Shown here in pieces: positions 49,970 to 60,021 of a stretch of 64,000 bases of DNA; the stretch's first letter is position 1; every line of letters starts with the position of its first letter. A model generated the notes under the pieces. The model was not told the DNA's origin. It saw only the letters and a list, made by a program, of their open reading frames with translations, and did no database searches. The stretch spans positions 1-64,000 of the forward strand of contig NZ_VUMV01000001.1 of assembly GCF_009696005.1 (NCBI RefSeq), given 5' to 3'. A program made the translations under genes and the position numbers. Source of the DNA: Bilifractor porci (GTDB lineage Bacteria; Bacillota; Clostridia; Lachnospirales; Lachnospiraceae).

Positions 49970-50977
49970 TTGACCATTCGGGAGAGTATTGAGCTGGAAG
50001 AGAGAAAGCACCTGAGTCCTTACGCCGCTCACAGCGCGGATACGAAGGGGCGTCTGCAGCCGGTGGAGCCTCATGCTGTCCGCACGGATTACATGCGGGA
50101 CAGGGACAGAATTCTGCACTCCAAGGCTTTTCGCAGGCTGAAGGAAAAAACCCAGGTCTTTCTTCTTCCCAGGGGAGATCACTACCGCACCCGCATGATG
50201 CACACGCTTGAGGTTTCCCAGATTGCCAGGACCGTGGCCAAGGCCCTGCGTCTGAACGAGGATCTGGTGGAGGCGATCGCCCTCGGACATGACCTGGGGC
50301 ATACCCCGTTCGGGCATGCGGGGGAGCGTGCGCTGAACAAGCTCTCGCCCGGCGGATTCCAGCACAACCGGCAGAGCCTCCGGGTTGTGGACTGCCTGGA
50401 AAATGACGGCCGGGGGATGAACCTGACCTGGGAGACAAGAAACGGTATCCTGAATCATCAGATGAGTACCAGCCCTGCGACACTGGAGGGAAAGGTTGTC
50501 CGTCTGTGCGACAAGATCGCCTATATTCATCACGATACAGATGACGCGCAGCGCGCCGGTATTCTCACAGAGGATGACATTCCGATTACACTCCGCACCA
50601 CGTTGGGCTATACTTCCAAGGAACGGCTGAATACCCTGGTGCTGGATCTGATTCACAACAGCATGGACAGGAACGACATCCGGATGTCCGACCGGGTTTT
50701 TCAGGCTATGATGACCTTCCGGCGGCTGATGTACGCAGACGTCTACACGAATCCGGTGGCCAAATCCGAGGAGGTCAAGGTGGAGCGCATTATTTCCGCC
50801 CTGTACGGGTATCTTACGGATCACCCGGAGGCTCTTTCGGAGGAATACCGGATCATGCTGCAGAAGGGTGAGCCGCAGGAGAGAGTTGTATGCGATTATA
50901 TTTCCGGCATGACAGATCAGTTCTGCATCCGGAAATTTGAAGAGTTTTTTGTTCCCCGTTCATGGGATGTTTTCTGA
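49970..50977 (+). CDS. dgt: Deoxyguanosinetriphosphate triphosphohydrolase-like protein
   Basis: A 335-residue HD-domain phosphohydrolase, probably splitting dNTPs into deoxynucleoside and triphosphate. Motifs are DRILHSKAFRRLKEKTQVF, RTRMMHTLEVSQIARTVAKA with the first His, and ALGHDLGHTPFGHAGE with the HD pair, followed by FQHNRQSLRVV. It starts with TTG at 49970, after GGAAAGGAGG. It sits 8 bases before dnaG, the common Clostridial order dgt-dnaG-rpoD. Confidence 0.9.
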   Translation: MTIRESIELEERKHLSPYAAHSADTKGRLQPVEPHAVRTDYMRDRDRILHSKAFRRLKEKTQVFLLPRGDHYRTRMMHTLEVSQIARTVAKALRLNEDLVEAIALGHDLGHTPFGHAGERALNKLSPGGFQHNRQSLRVVDCLENDGRGMNLTWETRNGILNHQMSTSPATLEGKVVRLCDKIAYIHHDTDDAQRAGILTEDDIPITLRTTLGYTSKERLNTLVLDLIHNSMDRNDIRMSDRVFQAMMTFRRLMYADVYTNPVAKSEEVKVERIISALYGYLTDHPEALSEEYRIMLQKGEPQERVVCDYISGMTDQFCIRKFEEFFVPRSWDVF

Positions 50978-50985
50978 GGTAGCTG

Positions 50986-52785
50986 ATGCGGTATTCGGAT
51001 GATCTGATTGAAGAAATACGTTCCGCAAATGATATTGTGGACGTCATATCCCAATATGTCAGGCTGCAGCGCCGCGGCGCGAACTATTTCGGTCTCTGTC
51101 CTTTCCATAATGAAAAATCCCCCTCCTTCTCCGTCAGCCCTTCCAAACAGATGTACTACTGCTTCGGATGCGGAGAGGGCGGAAACGTCATCACTTTTCT
51201 GATGAAATACGAGAATGAGACTTTTCAGGAGGCCTTAAAAAAGCTGGCCGACCGGGCAGGCATCCGCCTTCCGGAACCGGAGCTGTCCGGGGAGGCAAGG
51301 GCGGAGTCGGACCGGAAGGGAAAGCTACTGGAAATCAACAAGCTTGCCGCGGAATATTTCTACCGGAAGCTGCGTACACCTGCCGGGAAGAATGCCATGG
51401 ATTACCTGAAAAAGCGCGGTCTTTCCGACGAGATTATCCGTTCCTTCGGGCTGGGCTACTCCGACCGTTACAGTGACGATCTGTACCGTTTCATGAAAAA
51501 ACGGGGTTACGCGGATGAGCTTCTGAAGGATTCCGGGCTTTTTCATTTTGACGAGCGGCACGGGTTCGGAGACAAGTTCTGGAATCGGGTGATGTTTCCC
51601 ATCATGGATGTGAACCGGAGGGTGATCGGCTTCGGCGGCAGGGTCATGGGAGAGGGAAAACCCAAGTACCTGAACTCCCCGGAAACCGTCATTTTTGACA
51701 AGAGCAGGAATTTATACGGGCTCTATGCGGCAAAGAGAGCCGGTAAAAAAAATATGATTATCTGCGAGGGCTATATGGATGTCATTTCCATGCATCAGGC
51801 GGGGTATACCAATTCGGTGGCCTCGCTGGGAACCGCCCTTACCTCCCAGCAGTGCGCACTGCTTCACCGCTACACCGGGGATGTCCTGGTGATCTATGAT
51901 ATGGACGAGGCCGGCGTAAAGGCGGCTCTCCGTGCCATTCCCATGCTGCGTAACGCGGGGCTGCGGACGAAGGTGGTGAATCTCCGGCCCCATAAGGATC
52001 CGGACGAATTTATCAAGGCGGAGGGCGGAGAGGCCTTCGAGAAGCGTCTGGAGGAAGCGGAAAACAGCTTTTTGTTTACGGTGCGCATGAGTGAGCGGGA
52101 TTATGACATGGACGATCCGCAGGGAAGAACGGATTTTCTTCATCATACAGCCTCCATGCTCGCGGAGATCGAGGATGAGCTGGAACGGACGTCGTATCTG
52201 GAGACGGTGGCCGGAAAATACGGCACAGAACCGGAGCTTCTGCGCAGGGAGGTAGGAAGAGCGTCCCTGCGGGGAACCGGCAGGCAGATGATCCGGGTTC
52301 CCAAGGCGCCGCCCGGAAGAAAGACCGTTTCCAGGGACAGCGCGGAGGACCAGACCCAGAAGCTGATGCTTACCTGGCTGACTTCCCGGCCGGAGCTGAT
52401 TCCGGGACTGAAGGGGTATCTCGGTCCCGAAGATTTTACCGATCCGCTCTACCGGGAGGTGGCGGAGATGATCTGGCAGCAGGCAGAACACGGGCAGATC
52501 AGCCCGGCCAGTGTGATCAATCATTTTCAGGACGGGGACACCCAGTCCAGGGCGGCTTCGCTGTTTCACACCAATCTGCAGCTGGACAAGGACGGAAACA
52601 TACGGCAGGCGTTTGCCGATTTGTTTTTCCGTATGAAGACGGCCAGCCTGGAGGCAAAAGAAAAAGCACTGGACCAGACGGATCTCTCCGGTCTGCAGAA
52701 AATTATTGAAGAACGGCGGAGCCTGGAGCGGCTTCGGACAGAAGGGCTGCCGGACAGCCTGATTACCCCGAAAAAAGATGGATAA
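50986..52785 (+). CDS. dnaG: DNA primase
   Basis: A 599-residue primase that lays RNA primers at the replication fork. The N-terminal CHC2 zinc finger is [15 protein letters not shown] followed by CFGCGEGG (Cys-His-Cys-Cys). The catalytic core has the TOPRIM acidic residues in [15 protein letters not shown] and [14 protein letters not shown]. The C-terminal part (from about 440) is the DnaB-binding region. Length is normal. Its end overlaps the region of the rpoD ribosome binding site. Confidence 0.96.
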   Translation: MRYSDDLIEEIRSANDIVDVISQYVRLQRRGANYFGLCPFHNEKSPSFSVSPSKQMYYCFGCGEGGNVITFLMKYENETFQEALKKLADRAGIRLPEPELSGEARAESDRKGKLLEINKLAAEYFYRKLRTPAGKNAMDYLKKRGLSDEIIRSFGLGYSDRYSDDLYRFMKKRGYADELLKDSGLFHFDERHGFGDKFWNRVMFPIMDVNRRVIGFGGRVMGEGKPKYLNSPETVIFDKSRNLYGLYAAKRAGKKNMIICEGYMDVISMHQAGYTNSVASLGTALTSQQCALLHRYTGDVLVIYDMDEAGVKAALRAIPMLRNAGLRTKVVNLRPHKDPDEFIKAEGGEAFEKRLEEAENSFLFTVRMSERDYDMDDPQGRTDFLHHTASMLAEIEDELERTSYLETVAGKYGTEPELLRREVGRASLRGTGRQMIRVPKAPPGRKTVSRDSAEDQTQKLMLTWLTSRPELIPGLKGYLGPEDFTDPLYREVAEMIWQQAEHGQISPASVINHFQDGDTQSRAASLFHTNLQLDKDGNIRQAFADLFFRMKTASLEAKEKALDQTDLSGLQKIIEERRSLERLRTEGLPDSLITPKKDG

Positions 52786-52795
52786 GGAGAACAAA

Positions 52796-53929
52796 ATGGA
52801 AGCAGACAACAAAAAGCTACTGGAAAAAACCAAAAGCCTGATTGAAGTGGCGAAGAAGAAGAAGAACGCCCTGGAATATCAGGAAATCCAGGATTATTTC
52901 CGTGACATGAATCTGTCAGAGAAACAGCTGGATGCCGTGGTTCAGTATCTGGAGGAGCATGACATTGACGTTCTCCGCATTACCGAGTCCGCCGCGGACG
53001 AGGATGAGGACGACGCCCTCCTGATGAATGATGAACCGGATTTAGACGACGAGGAAGAGGTGGATATGGAAAATATCGACCTCTCCGTCCCCGAAGGAAT
53101 CAGCATCGAGGATCCGGTCCGGATGTACCTGAAGGAAATCGGAAAAGTTCCCCTGCTTACCGCGGAGGAAGAAATTGAGCTTGCCAAGCGGATGGAGCAG
53201 GGAGACGAGGAGGCGAAAAAGCGTCTGGCGGAGGCAAACCTCCGTCTGGTTGTATCCATCGCCAAGCGTTATGTGGGAAGAGGCATGCTGTTTCTGGATC
53301 TGATCCAGGAGGGCAATCTCGGCTTGATCAAAGCGGTGGAAAAGTTTGATTACCGGAAGGGGTATAAGTTTTCCACCTACGCCACCTGGTGGATCCGCCA
53401 GGCGATTACCAGGGCTATCGCGGACCAGGCAAGAACCATCCGTATTCCGGTCCATATGGTGGAAACCATCAACAAGGAGATCCGGGTATCCAGACAGCTC
53501 CTTCAGGAGCTCGGACGCGAGCCCACACCGGAGGAAATTGCGGAGGAGATGAATATTTCCGTAGACAGGGTGCGTGAAATCCTGAAGATTTCCCAGGAAC
53601 CGGTTTCTCTGGAAACTCCGATCGGCGAGGAAGAAGACAGTCATCTGGGCGACTTCATCCAGGATGACAACGTGCCCGCGCCTGCGGACGCCGCGGCCAA
53701 CACCATGCTGAAGGAGCAGCTGGAGGAGGTGCTGGGGACACTGACAGAGAGGGAGCAGAAGGTCCTGCGGCTCCGCTTCGGTCTGGATGACGGAAGAGCC
53801 AGAACGCTGGAAGAGGTCGGCAAGGAATTCAATGTAACCAGGGAGCGTATCCGCCAGATTGAGGCGAAAGCCCTGCGGAAACTCCGCCATCCGAGCCGCA
53901 GCAGAAAACTGAAGGATTACCTGGATTGA
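52796..53929 (+). CDS. rpoD: RNA polymerase primary sigma factor (sigma-70/sigma-A)
   Basis: A 377-residue primary sigma factor. Region 1.1 is short and ends in an acidic stretch (about 60-95, rich in Asp and Glu). Region 1.2 is [20 protein letters not shown], region 2 includes [20 protein letters not shown] and [20 protein letters not shown], and region 4.2 is [20 protein letters not shown]. The start at 52796 is preferred to 52778 because AAGGAG lies 6 bases before it. It overlaps trmK at its stop codon. Confidence 0.96.
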   Translation: MEADNKKLLEKTKSLIEVAKKKKNALEYQEIQDYFRDMNLSEKQLDAVVQYLEEHDIDVLRITESAADEDEDDALLMNDEPDLDDEEEVDMENIDLSVPEGISIEDPVRMYLKEIGKVPLLTAEEEIELAKRMEQGDEEAKKRLAEANLRLVVSIAKRYVGRGMLFLDLIQEGNLGLIKAVEKFDYRKGYKFSTYATWWIRQAITRAIADQARTIRIPVHMVETINKEIRVSRQLLQELGREPTPEEIAEEMNISVDRVREILKISQEPVSLETPIGEEEDSHLGDFIQDDNVPAPADAAANTMLKEQLEEVLGTLTEREQKVLRLRFGLDDGRARTLEEVGKEFNVTRERIRQIEAKALRKLRHPSRSRKLKDYLD

Positions 53930-54630
53930 CGGTGCAGTTATCCGGCCGTCTTCAGGCGATTGCGGATCTGGTCACGTGCCGCGCGGTTCTGGCGGATGTC
54001 GGCACCGACCACGCGCATCTGCCTGTCTGGCTCTGTGAAACAGGAAAAATAAAAAGCGCCATCGCCATGGATGTCCGGAAGGGACCGCTTCTGCGGGCGG
54101 AAACGAGTGTCCGTCTGGCGGGTCTGGAGGACAGGATCCAGCTCCGCCTCTCGGACGGGCTGGAACAGCTGCGGGCAGGGGAAGCGGACAGTATTGTCAT
54201 TGCGGGGATGGGCGGAATTCTGATCCGGACCATTCTGCAGAAGTGTCCGGACAGAGCTGCTTCCGCAAAGGAGCTGATCCTGGGCCCCCAGTCCGATCCG
54301 GACCAGGTGCGCAGACAGGCACAGAACCTGCATTTCCGGATAGACAGAGAGGATTTTATCAGGGAAGACGGCAAGTATTACCCGCTGATTCACCTGATAC
54401 CGGGGGAAGAAGAAGCTGCATACGCAGAAGAAGAGCTATTCTTCGGACCCTGCCTGCTCCGGGACAGAAATCCGGTGCTGAAGGAGTATCTGCTCCGGCG
54501 GATGCGGACGACCGGACAGATTCTGGAAGGGCTGAAAAAACACAGTACAGAATCCTCCCGCCGCAGGGCGGAGGAACTGGGAAAGGAGAAGCGGCTGCTG
54601 GAGGCCGCGCTGAACCGTTATGAGATGTGA
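53926..54630 (+). CDS. trmK: tRNA (adenine(22)-N(1))-methyltransferase (TrmK family)
   Basis: A 234-residue class I SAM-dependent methyltransferase. [15 protein letters not shown] (about residues 22-36) is the SAM loop typical of TrmK/YqfN, followed by [14 protein letters not shown] and [10 protein letters not shown]. It methylates A22 of some tRNAs in Gram-positive bacteria. The start is TTG at 53926, overlapping the rpoD stop; GTG at 53932 is the alternative. The rpoD-trmK-nif3 order is conserved in Firmicutes and supports the call. Confidence 0.88.
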   Translation: MTVQLSGRLQAIADLVTCRAVLADVGTDHAHLPVWLCETGKIKSAIAMDVRKGPLLRAETSVRLAGLEDRIQLRLSDGLEQLRAGEADSIVIAGMGGILIRTILQKCPDRAASAKELILGPQSDPDQVRRQAQNLHFRIDREDFIREDGKYYPLIHLIPGEEEAAYAEEELFFGPCLLRDRNPVLKEYLLRRMRTTGQILEGLKKHSTESSRRRAEELGKEKRLLEAALNRYEM

Positions 54631-55453
54631 AGAAATTGTTGACAGGCTGGAAGAGGATTATCCACTGGAGTGCGCGGAGGAATGGGATAATCCGGGGCTT
54701 CAGGTGGGACGGAGAAACCGCGTGGTAAAAAAGATTTTTGTCTCCCTGGACGCAGACGAGTCATCCATACGCCAGGCCGTGGAGTGGGGAGCGGATATGC
54801 TGGTCACCCATCACCCGCTGCTGTTCCGCAGCATCAACCGGGTGACAGATGATACGGTGAACGGCAGAAGAATACTGGCCCTTGTCGAAAATGACATCAG
54901 CTGCTACGCTCTGCACACAAACTTTGATGTACTGGGCATGGCCCGCCTGAACCGGAAAATTCTGCAGCTGCAGAATACCCGTGTGCTGGATGTCACCCGT
55001 GAAAATGACGGCGTTCTGGAAGGAATCGGCAGGATCGGGGATCTGCCGAAGCCCATGACGCTGCGCGAGACAGCAAATTTTGTGCGTCAGCAGTTCGGAC
55101 TGGAGGCAGTCCGGTGCTACGGGCTGGAACAGGATGAGGGCAGAGGCAGCGAGGAGAGAATTCTTGTGACGAAGGTGGCCGTCTGCGGCGGTTCCGGCAA
55201 AAGTGTGGTGGAAAAAGCGATCCAGGAGGGAGCCCAGGTGCTTGTTACCGGAGATATTGATTATCATACGGGGATTGACGCCATGGCGCAGGGACTGTTT
55301 ATCATTGACGCCGGTCACTACGGGACGGAATACTGTTTCATTGATTTTATGACAAGAAAGCTGAAAGCTCTGTTTCCGGACTGCGAGGTAAAAGGCGCCA
55401 AACTCATTCAGCCGTTCCGGCTGGTGGGAGATGTCTATCCGGACGAGGATTAA
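54620..55453 (+). CDS. Nif3-like dinuclear metal centre protein
   Basis: A 277-residue Nif3/YqfO family protein with a two-metal site. Metal ligands are visible in LVTHHPLLFRS, HTNFDVLGMARLNRK, and GHYGTEYCFIDF near the end. The family forms hexameric toroids; some are described as GTP cyclohydrolase 1 type 2 or ditopic hydrolases, but the role is not settled. It overlaps trmK by 11 bases. This shorter form lacks the PII-like inserted domain of some homologues. Confidence 0.88.
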   Translation: MRCEEIVDRLEEDYPLECAEEWDNPGLQVGRRNRVVKKIFVSLDADESSIRQAVEWGADMLVTHHPLLFRSINRVTDDTVNGRRILALVENDISCYALHTNFDVLGMARLNRKILQLQNTRVLDVTRENDGVLEGIGRIGDLPKPMTLRETANFVRQQFGLEAVRCYGLEQDEGRGSEERILVTKVAVCGGSGKSVVEKAIQEGAQVLVTGDIDYHTGIDAMAQGLFIIDAGHYGTEYCFIDFMTRKLKALFPDCEVKGAKLIQPFRLVGDVYPDED

Positions 55454-55502
55454 GGCGGACGGGCAGAGCTGATTGTTCAAAGAGATCGGATGGTGACTGG
55501 AT

Positions 55503-57167
55503 ATGAGCGAAAAAATGTACCGGGTCCAGGCGGGAACCGTGACAAAAGAATATCCCGCGGGAACCCCATATGGAGAGATCGTCAGGGAGATTCCGACGGA
55601 AAACGGGCTGCCGGTCCTGCTGGTTATGGCAAATGGGCAGCTGCGGGAGCTGCATAAAAGGCTGAAGGAGGACTGTACGCTTTCGCCGGTTACCGTTGCG
55701 GACAGAATCGGGCAGGACACCTACCGGAGGAGTCTGAACCTTCTTTTCCTGAAGGCTGTCTACGATGTAACGGGGAAGGACATCCACCGCCACGCGGTCC
55801 TGCTGTTTTCCAACGGCAACGGCTACTATTACCGGCTTCCGGGAACGGAGGTGACGCCGGAGCTTGCGGATGCGGTAAAGAAAAGAATGCGGGAGCTTGC
55901 GGATTTAAAGCTTCCCATCCGGAAGGAAACCGTTTCCCTGGGCAAAGCCAGAAAATTCTTCCGTGATTCAGACATGCGGGAGAAGGACCGGCTGTTCCGC
56001 TACCGCCGCTCCTCCAATGTAAACCTGTACTTGCTGGAGGATTACAAGAATTATTTTTACGGCTATATGGTGTGGAACACCGGATACCTGAGCGTTTTTG
56101 ACGTCACGACCTATGAAAACGGCCTGGTGCTTGTCCTGCCGGAGTTTTCGCGGCCGCAGGCCCTCTGTCCGTTTACGCCTTCTCCCAAGCTGTTCCAGGT
56201 GCAGAAGCAGGCGGAGGACTGGGGAAGGCAGATGGGAATCCGCGGCGTTGCGGATCTGAACGAAACGATCTGCCGCGGCGAGATGGGACATAAAATGCTG
56301 GTGGCCGAAGCACTGCAGGAGAGCTCCATTGCCAGGATTGCAGAGCAGATCTGTGCCAGGGACAAGGTAAAATTTGTCCTGATTGCCGGACCGTCCTCAT
56401 CCGGAAAGACTACCTTCTCCCGAAGGCTTTCCATCCAGCTGACTGCGCACGGAAAGAGGCCGCACCCGCTCAGCCTGGACAATTTTTACAGAAACCGCTC
56501 GGAATGCCCCAGGGATGAGGAGGGAAATTATGATTTCGAGTGTCTGGAAGCCCTGGATCTTCCGCTGATCCGGCAGACGCTGGAGAGGCTGATCGAGGGA
56601 CAGGAGGTTCCTCTTCCCAGATTTGACTTTATCACCGGCGAGAGAAAATACCCCGGAGATAAGCTGAAGCTGCAGGACGGGGATATCCTGGTTCTGGAGG
56701 GGATTCACGGGCTGAACGCAAAGCTGAGTGATTTCCTGCCGGATGAGGCAAAATTCCTGATTTATATCAGCGCGCTGACACAGCTGAATGTGGATGAGCA
56801 CAACCATATCTCCACCACGGACGGGCGGCTGCTGCGGAGGATTGTGAGAGATTACCGGACCAGGGGAACCTCCGCGCAGGAATCCATCCGCATGTGGCCC
56901 TCGGTGCGCAGAGGGGAGAATAACTATATTTTCCCGCACCAGGAAAATGCGGACGCAATTTTTAATTCAGCCTTGATTTATGAATTTTCTATATTAAAAT
57001 TATACGCAGAACCGCTGCTGTTCCATATTCCGGAGAATGCGCCGGAATATCCGGAGGCAAACCGCCTTCTGAAATTCCTGGATTATTTCCTCGGCTATCC
57101 TTCCGGGGATGTTCCGGAAAACTCCATTCTCAGGGAGTTTATCGGCGGTTCCTGTTTTGATGTCTGA
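55503..57167 (+). CDS. Nucleoside kinase with N-terminal TGS/threonyl-tRNA synthetase-like domain
   Basis: A 554-residue protein. Residues 1-75 form a TGS-like domain, followed by a region resembling the second additional domain of threonyl-tRNA synthetase (HAVLLFSNGNGYYYRLPG near 100-117). The C-terminal part is a uridine-kinase-like domain with P-loop AGPSSSGKTTFSRRL (about 295-309), LSLDNFYRN, DFECLEALDLPLI and LVLEGIHGLN. Such proteins are annotated as uridine kinase in Clostridia. The physiological nucleoside is not known. The rnpB gene starts 23 bases later. Confidence 0.85.
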   Translation: MSEKMYRVQAGTVTKEYPAGTPYGEIVREIPTENGLPVLLVMANGQLRELHKRLKEDCTLSPVTVADRIGQDTYRRSLNLLFLKAVYDVTGKDIHRHAVLLFSNGNGYYYRLPGTEVTPELADAVKKRMRELADLKLPIRKETVSLGKARKFFRDSDMREKDRLFRYRRSSNVNLYLLEDYKNYFYGYMVWNTGYLSVFDVTTYENGLVLVLPEFSRPQALCPFTPSPKLFQVQKQAEDWGRQMGIRGVADLNETICRGEMGHKMLVAEALQESSIARIAEQICARDKVKFVLIAGPSSSGKTTFSRRLSIQLTAHGKRPHPLSLDNFYRNRSECPRDEEGNYDFECLEALDLPLIRQTLERLIEGQEVPLPRFDFITGERKYPGDKLKLQDGDILVLEGIHGLNAKLSDFLPDEAKFLIYISALTQLNVDEHNHISTTDGRLLRRIVRDYRTRGTSAQESIRMWPSVRRGENNYIFPHQENADAIFNSALIYEFSILKLYAEPLLFHIPENAPEYPEANRLLKFLDYFLGYPSGDVPENSILREFIGGSCFDV

Positions 57168-57190
57168 GAAATAAAGAAACCTTTTTCTTA

Positions 57191-57536
57191 TCAGCAGAGT
57201 ATACGATCGCGGCCGGCAGGACCGAAAGAGGCCGGCTGAGGAAAGTCCGGGCTTCGCAGGGCAGGATGCCGGATAACGTCCGGCGGAGGTGACTCCAGGG
57301 AAAGTGCAGCAGAAATATACCGCTGTGCCATCACAGTAAGGGTGAAAAGGCAGTGTAAGAGACTACCGGCATTCTGGTAACAGGATGCGCCATGTAAACC
57401 CCATCCGAAGCAAGACCGAAACGAAGACTATGTGGCTGCCCGTCACGTCTTCAGGTGGGTCGCTTGAGCCTGCCGGCAACGGCAGGACACAGACAGATGA
57501 TCGTACAAGACATAACCCGGCTTATCGCTCTGCTGA
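57191..57536 (+). ncRNA. rnpB: RNase P RNA component
   Basis: The catalytic RNA that matures tRNA 5' ends. Conserved segments are all present: GAGGAAAGTCCGGGC (from about 57238), AGTAAGGGTGAAAAGGCAGT, AACCCCATCCGAAGCAAGACC described at 57398-57418, GGTGGGTCGCTTGAGCC and ATAACCCGGCTTATCG near the 3' end. P1 pairs TCAGCAGAG (57191-57199) with CTCTGCTGA (57528-57536). P1 is directly followed by a T7 tract, so the same helix may also help terminate transcription. No clear promoter was found; read-through from the nucleoside kinase gene is possible. Confidence 0.96.
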
Positions 57537-57543
57537 TTTTTTT
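57528..57543 (+). terminator. T tract after the rnpB P1 helix
   Basis: The 3' arm of P1 is followed without gap by seven T residues (57537-57543). With P1 as stem this would be a terminator of unusual size, since its loop is the whole RNase P RNA. Confidence 0.5.
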
Positions 57544-57628
57544 GCGCCCGCATACAGGAGTCCGTAAAAGCAATGCCCGTCATCAGGGCGTGGACGGCTC
57601 CGGAACGGCGGGCAGAGGAGTATGTATC

Positions 57629-58210
57629 ATGCAGAAAATTACACTGGCATCGGCTTCTCCCAGAAGGAAGGAGCTGCTTATCCTGGCCGGCTTTTCTCCG
57701 GAGGTGGTTCCTTCGTCTGTGGAGGAAAAGATCACCGGAGCGGATCCTTCTAAGGCCGCAGAAGGCCTTTCCCGGATCAAGTGCCTGGATGTCGCGGAGA
57801 AAAAGAAAAGCGCTGCCGGAAGATCTGTTGTCCTGGGCTCCGATACCATTGTTGTCCTGGATGACAGGATATTGGGCAAGCCGAAGGACCGGGAGAACGC
57901 CTGCCGGATGCTCCGCCGGCTGCAGGGAAGAAAGCATCAGGTGATTACCGGGGTGACAATCGCTCTTGTGGAGGACGGTTCCATCCGGGAAACCGATACC
58001 TTTTCCAGCCGCACGGATGTCTGGGTCGCGTCGATGTCGGAGGAGGAAATACGTGCCTACGTGGAAACCGGCGATCCTCTGGATAAAGCCGGGGCATACG
58101 GGATCCAGGGGCCGTTTGCCAGATTTGTCGAAAAAATTGAAGGAGATTATTACACTGTTGTCGGACTTCCGGTTGCCGCAGTTTATAGGCACCTGAAGCG
58201 TTTTTTGTAA
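57629..58210 (+). CDS. maf: Maf family nucleotide pyrophosphatase
   Basis: A 193-residue Maf/YhdE family pyrophosphatase acting on dTTP, UTP or modified nucleotides. It begins MQKITLASASPRRKELL, the typical substrate-binding opening, and has VLGSDTIVVLDDRILGKPKD with the conserved acidic pair, then VTIALVEDG and GIQGPFARFVEKIEGDYYTVVGLP (key residues Gly-Pro-Phe-Ala). The start at 57629 follows AGAGGAG; the frame continues upstream but only through rnpB. Confidence 0.93.
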   Translation: MQKITLASASPRRKELLILAGFSPEVVPSSVEEKITGADPSKAAEGLSRIKCLDVAEKKKSAAGRSVVLGSDTIVVLDDRILGKPKDRENACRMLRRLQGRKHQVITGVTIALVEDGSIRETDTFSSRTDVWVASMSEEEIRAYVETGDPLDKAGAYGIQGPFARFVEKIEGDYYTVVGLPVAAVYRHLKRFL

Positions 58211-58222
58211 AAGGGGGCTTTT

Positions 58223-58963
58223 ATGAGGGAATTCTGGAACTATCTGACAGAACAGTTCCGCAGGCTGCGGGTGATGAGCTTCTGCTTTGCGGTCATCCTG
58301 CTTCTTCTGGGCATTTTTCTGGTTATCCGGCCCGGTGCGGCCATCCGGTTTATCTGCTTTCTGATCGGTCTGTGCCTTCTGGCCTACGGCATTTTTCTTA
58401 CGGTCAATTATTTTGCGGAGCTTCGGAGCCGGAATGTGCAGAATCCGCTTCCCTACCGGATTATTCTCGGCGTCATCCTGATTGTCATCGGACTTCTGAT
58501 TATTTTTCATCCGGAAGGGATTATTTCTTTTGCCAGTGTTCTTCTGGCCGTTATTCTGTTTGCCTTTGCCGTTGACAGCTTTTTTGAAACAAGCCTGTTC
58601 CGGAGTTATCAGGACGGGCGCTGGTGGGTACAGCTGATCAGCGCGGTCATCACCACGGTTCTCGGACTGGTTCTTGTTTTCGCGCCGATTGAAAGCGCGG
58701 AAATGGTGATGCGCATCGCCGGGATCGCCATGATTTATACGGCGGTTTCCATGATCATCTCCAATGTGCGGCTTGCCGGGTATGCGGACAGGGCAGGTAA
58801 GGATAAAAGCGGACGCCAGTCCTTCTGGGAGGACGATCCGGATATCATTGACGGCGAGGCAAGGGATGTTACGGACGACGGCCAGAAGGACAGCGACGCG
58901 TCCGATTCTGATCCGCAGATTCTGGAGGGAGAAGTCGTAGAGGAAGACGATGACAGGTATTAA
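58223..58963 (+). CDS. DUF308 (HdeD-like) membrane protein
   Basis: A 246-residue protein with six predicted transmembrane segments in residues 15-190, in the repeated two-helix pattern of DUF308/HdeD, and a hydrophilic, Asp/Glu-rich C-terminal tail (about 200-246). HdeD proteins are linked with acid stress in Enterobacteria, but the function in Firmicutes is unknown. It lies 12 bases after maf, with AAAAGGGGG as ribosome binding site. A hairpin-bearing gap separates it from pyrB. Confidence 0.8.
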   Translation: MREFWNYLTEQFRRLRVMSFCFAVILLLLGIFLVIRPGAAIRFICFLIGLCLLAYGIFLTVNYFAELRSRNVQNPLPYRIILGVILIVIGLLIIFHPEGIISFASVLLAVILFAFAVDSFFETSLFRSYQDGRWWVQLISAVITTVLGLVLVFAPIESAEMVMRIAGIAMIYTAVSMIISNVRLAGYADRAGKDKSGRQSFWEDDPDIIDGEARDVTDDGQKDSDASDSDPQILEGEVVEEDDDRY

Positions 58964-59015
58964 AGGAGAAGAATTGAGGAAGTTTCAAAAAAACGGTGCA
59001 ATTTGTGTCATCCTT

Positions 59016-59041
59016 CGGGGTCAAAAGGCCCTGTGACCCCG
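59016..59041 (+). promoter_or_regulatory. Hairpin in the pyrB leader
   Basis: CGGGGTCA (59016-59023) and TGACCCCG (59034-59041) form a perfect 8-bp stem, 38 bases before pyrB. No T tract and no recognisable PyrR-binding loop follow. A role in pyrimidine control is possible but not shown. Confidence 0.45.
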
Positions 59042-59079
59042 ATATCTTTACATCAGACAAGCAGGGAGGAAGAAAAGAA

Positions 59080-60021
59080 ATGCGAAAATTAAAGCATCTG
59101 CGTCATATTATGTCACCGCTGGATCTTACGGTAGAAGAGATGGACAGGCTGATGGATCTGGCCGCGGATATGGAGGCTAATCCGAAGAAGTACGCGCATG
59201 TCTGCGACGGGCTGAAGCTTGCCACCTTGTTTTACGAGCCCAGCACCAGGACCAGGATGAGCTTTGAGTCGGCGATGCTGAACATGGGAGGAAGCATCAT
59301 CGGCTTTCACTCCGCCTCGTCCAGCTCTGCCACAAAGGGAGAAAGCGTGGCGGATACCATCCGCGTGGCAGGGTGTTTTGCCGATATCTGCGCCATGCGG
59401 CATCCCAAGGAGGGCGCTCCCATGGTGGCGGCAGAGGTTTCCCCGATCCCGGTCATCAATGCGGGAGACGGCGGGCACCAGCATCCCACACAGACGTTGG
59501 CAGACCTGATGACCATCCGGACGCTGAAGGGCAGACTCGATCACCTGACGGTGGGAATCTGCGGCGACCTGAAATTCGGGCGCACCGTTCATTCACTGAT
59601 CAGCGCGCTGGTCCGGTACACAGGCATCCGCTTCATTCTGATCTCCCCGGAGGAGCTGCGCGTACCCTCTTATGTCAAGGAGGAAGTGCTGAATCCCGCG
59701 GGTACTCCCTATGAGGAGGTGATCCGGCTGGAGGACGCAATTCCGAAGCTGGATATTCTCTACATGACGCGCGTGCAGAAGGAGCGGTTCTTCAATGAGG
59801 ATGATTATGTCCGCATGAAGGATTTTTATATTCTGGACGAGGAAAAAATGAAACTGGCCGGACCGGAGATGTATGTTCTGCATCCGCTTCCGCGGGTCAA
59901 TGAGATTTCCGTCCAGGTGGATAAGGATCCTAGGGCGGCCTACTTTAAGCAGGTGCATTACGGCATGTATATGAGAGAGGCACTGATGTATACACTTCTT
60001 GAGCTGGGGGAGGATCAGTAA
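59080..60021 (+). CDS. pyrB: Aspartate carbamoyltransferase catalytic subunit
   Basis: A 313-residue catalytic subunit of ATCase, joining carbamoyl phosphate and aspartate in pyrimidine synthesis. Carbamoyl-phosphate motif [15 protein letters not shown] and the 80s loop [13 protein letters not shown] are present, as are [15 protein letters not shown] and [11 protein letters not shown]. The start at 59080 follows GGGAGG; an earlier in-frame ATG at 58996 runs through the hairpin and lacks a ribosome binding site. PyrI follows with no spacer, so the holoenzyme is of the allosteric B6I6 kind. Confidence 0.96.
   Translation: MRKLKHLRHIMSPLDLTVEEMDRLMDLAADMEANPKKYAHVCDGLKLATLFYEPSTRTRMSFESAMLNMGGSIIGFHSASSSSATKGESVADTIRVAGCFADICAMRHPKEGAPMVAAEVSPIPVINAGDGGHQHPTQTLADLMTIRTLKGRLDHLTVGICGDLKFGRTVHSLISALVRYTGIRFILISPEELRVPSYVKEEVLNPAGTPYEEVIRLEDAIPKLDILYMTRVQKERFFNEDDYVRMKDFYILDEEKMKLAGPEMYVLHPLPRVNEISVQVDKDPRAAYFKQVHYGMYMREALMYTLLELGEDQ

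Noticed and set aside
57455-57628. N-terminal extension of Maf by 58 codons
   Set aside because: It runs through the 3' part of rnpB. The start at 57629 has a proper ribosome binding site and gives the normal Maf N-terminus.
58996-59079. Upstream ATG start for pyrB
   Set aside because: The extra residues cover the leader hairpin, no ribosome binding site precedes it, and 59080 has GGGAGG and a normal N-terminus.
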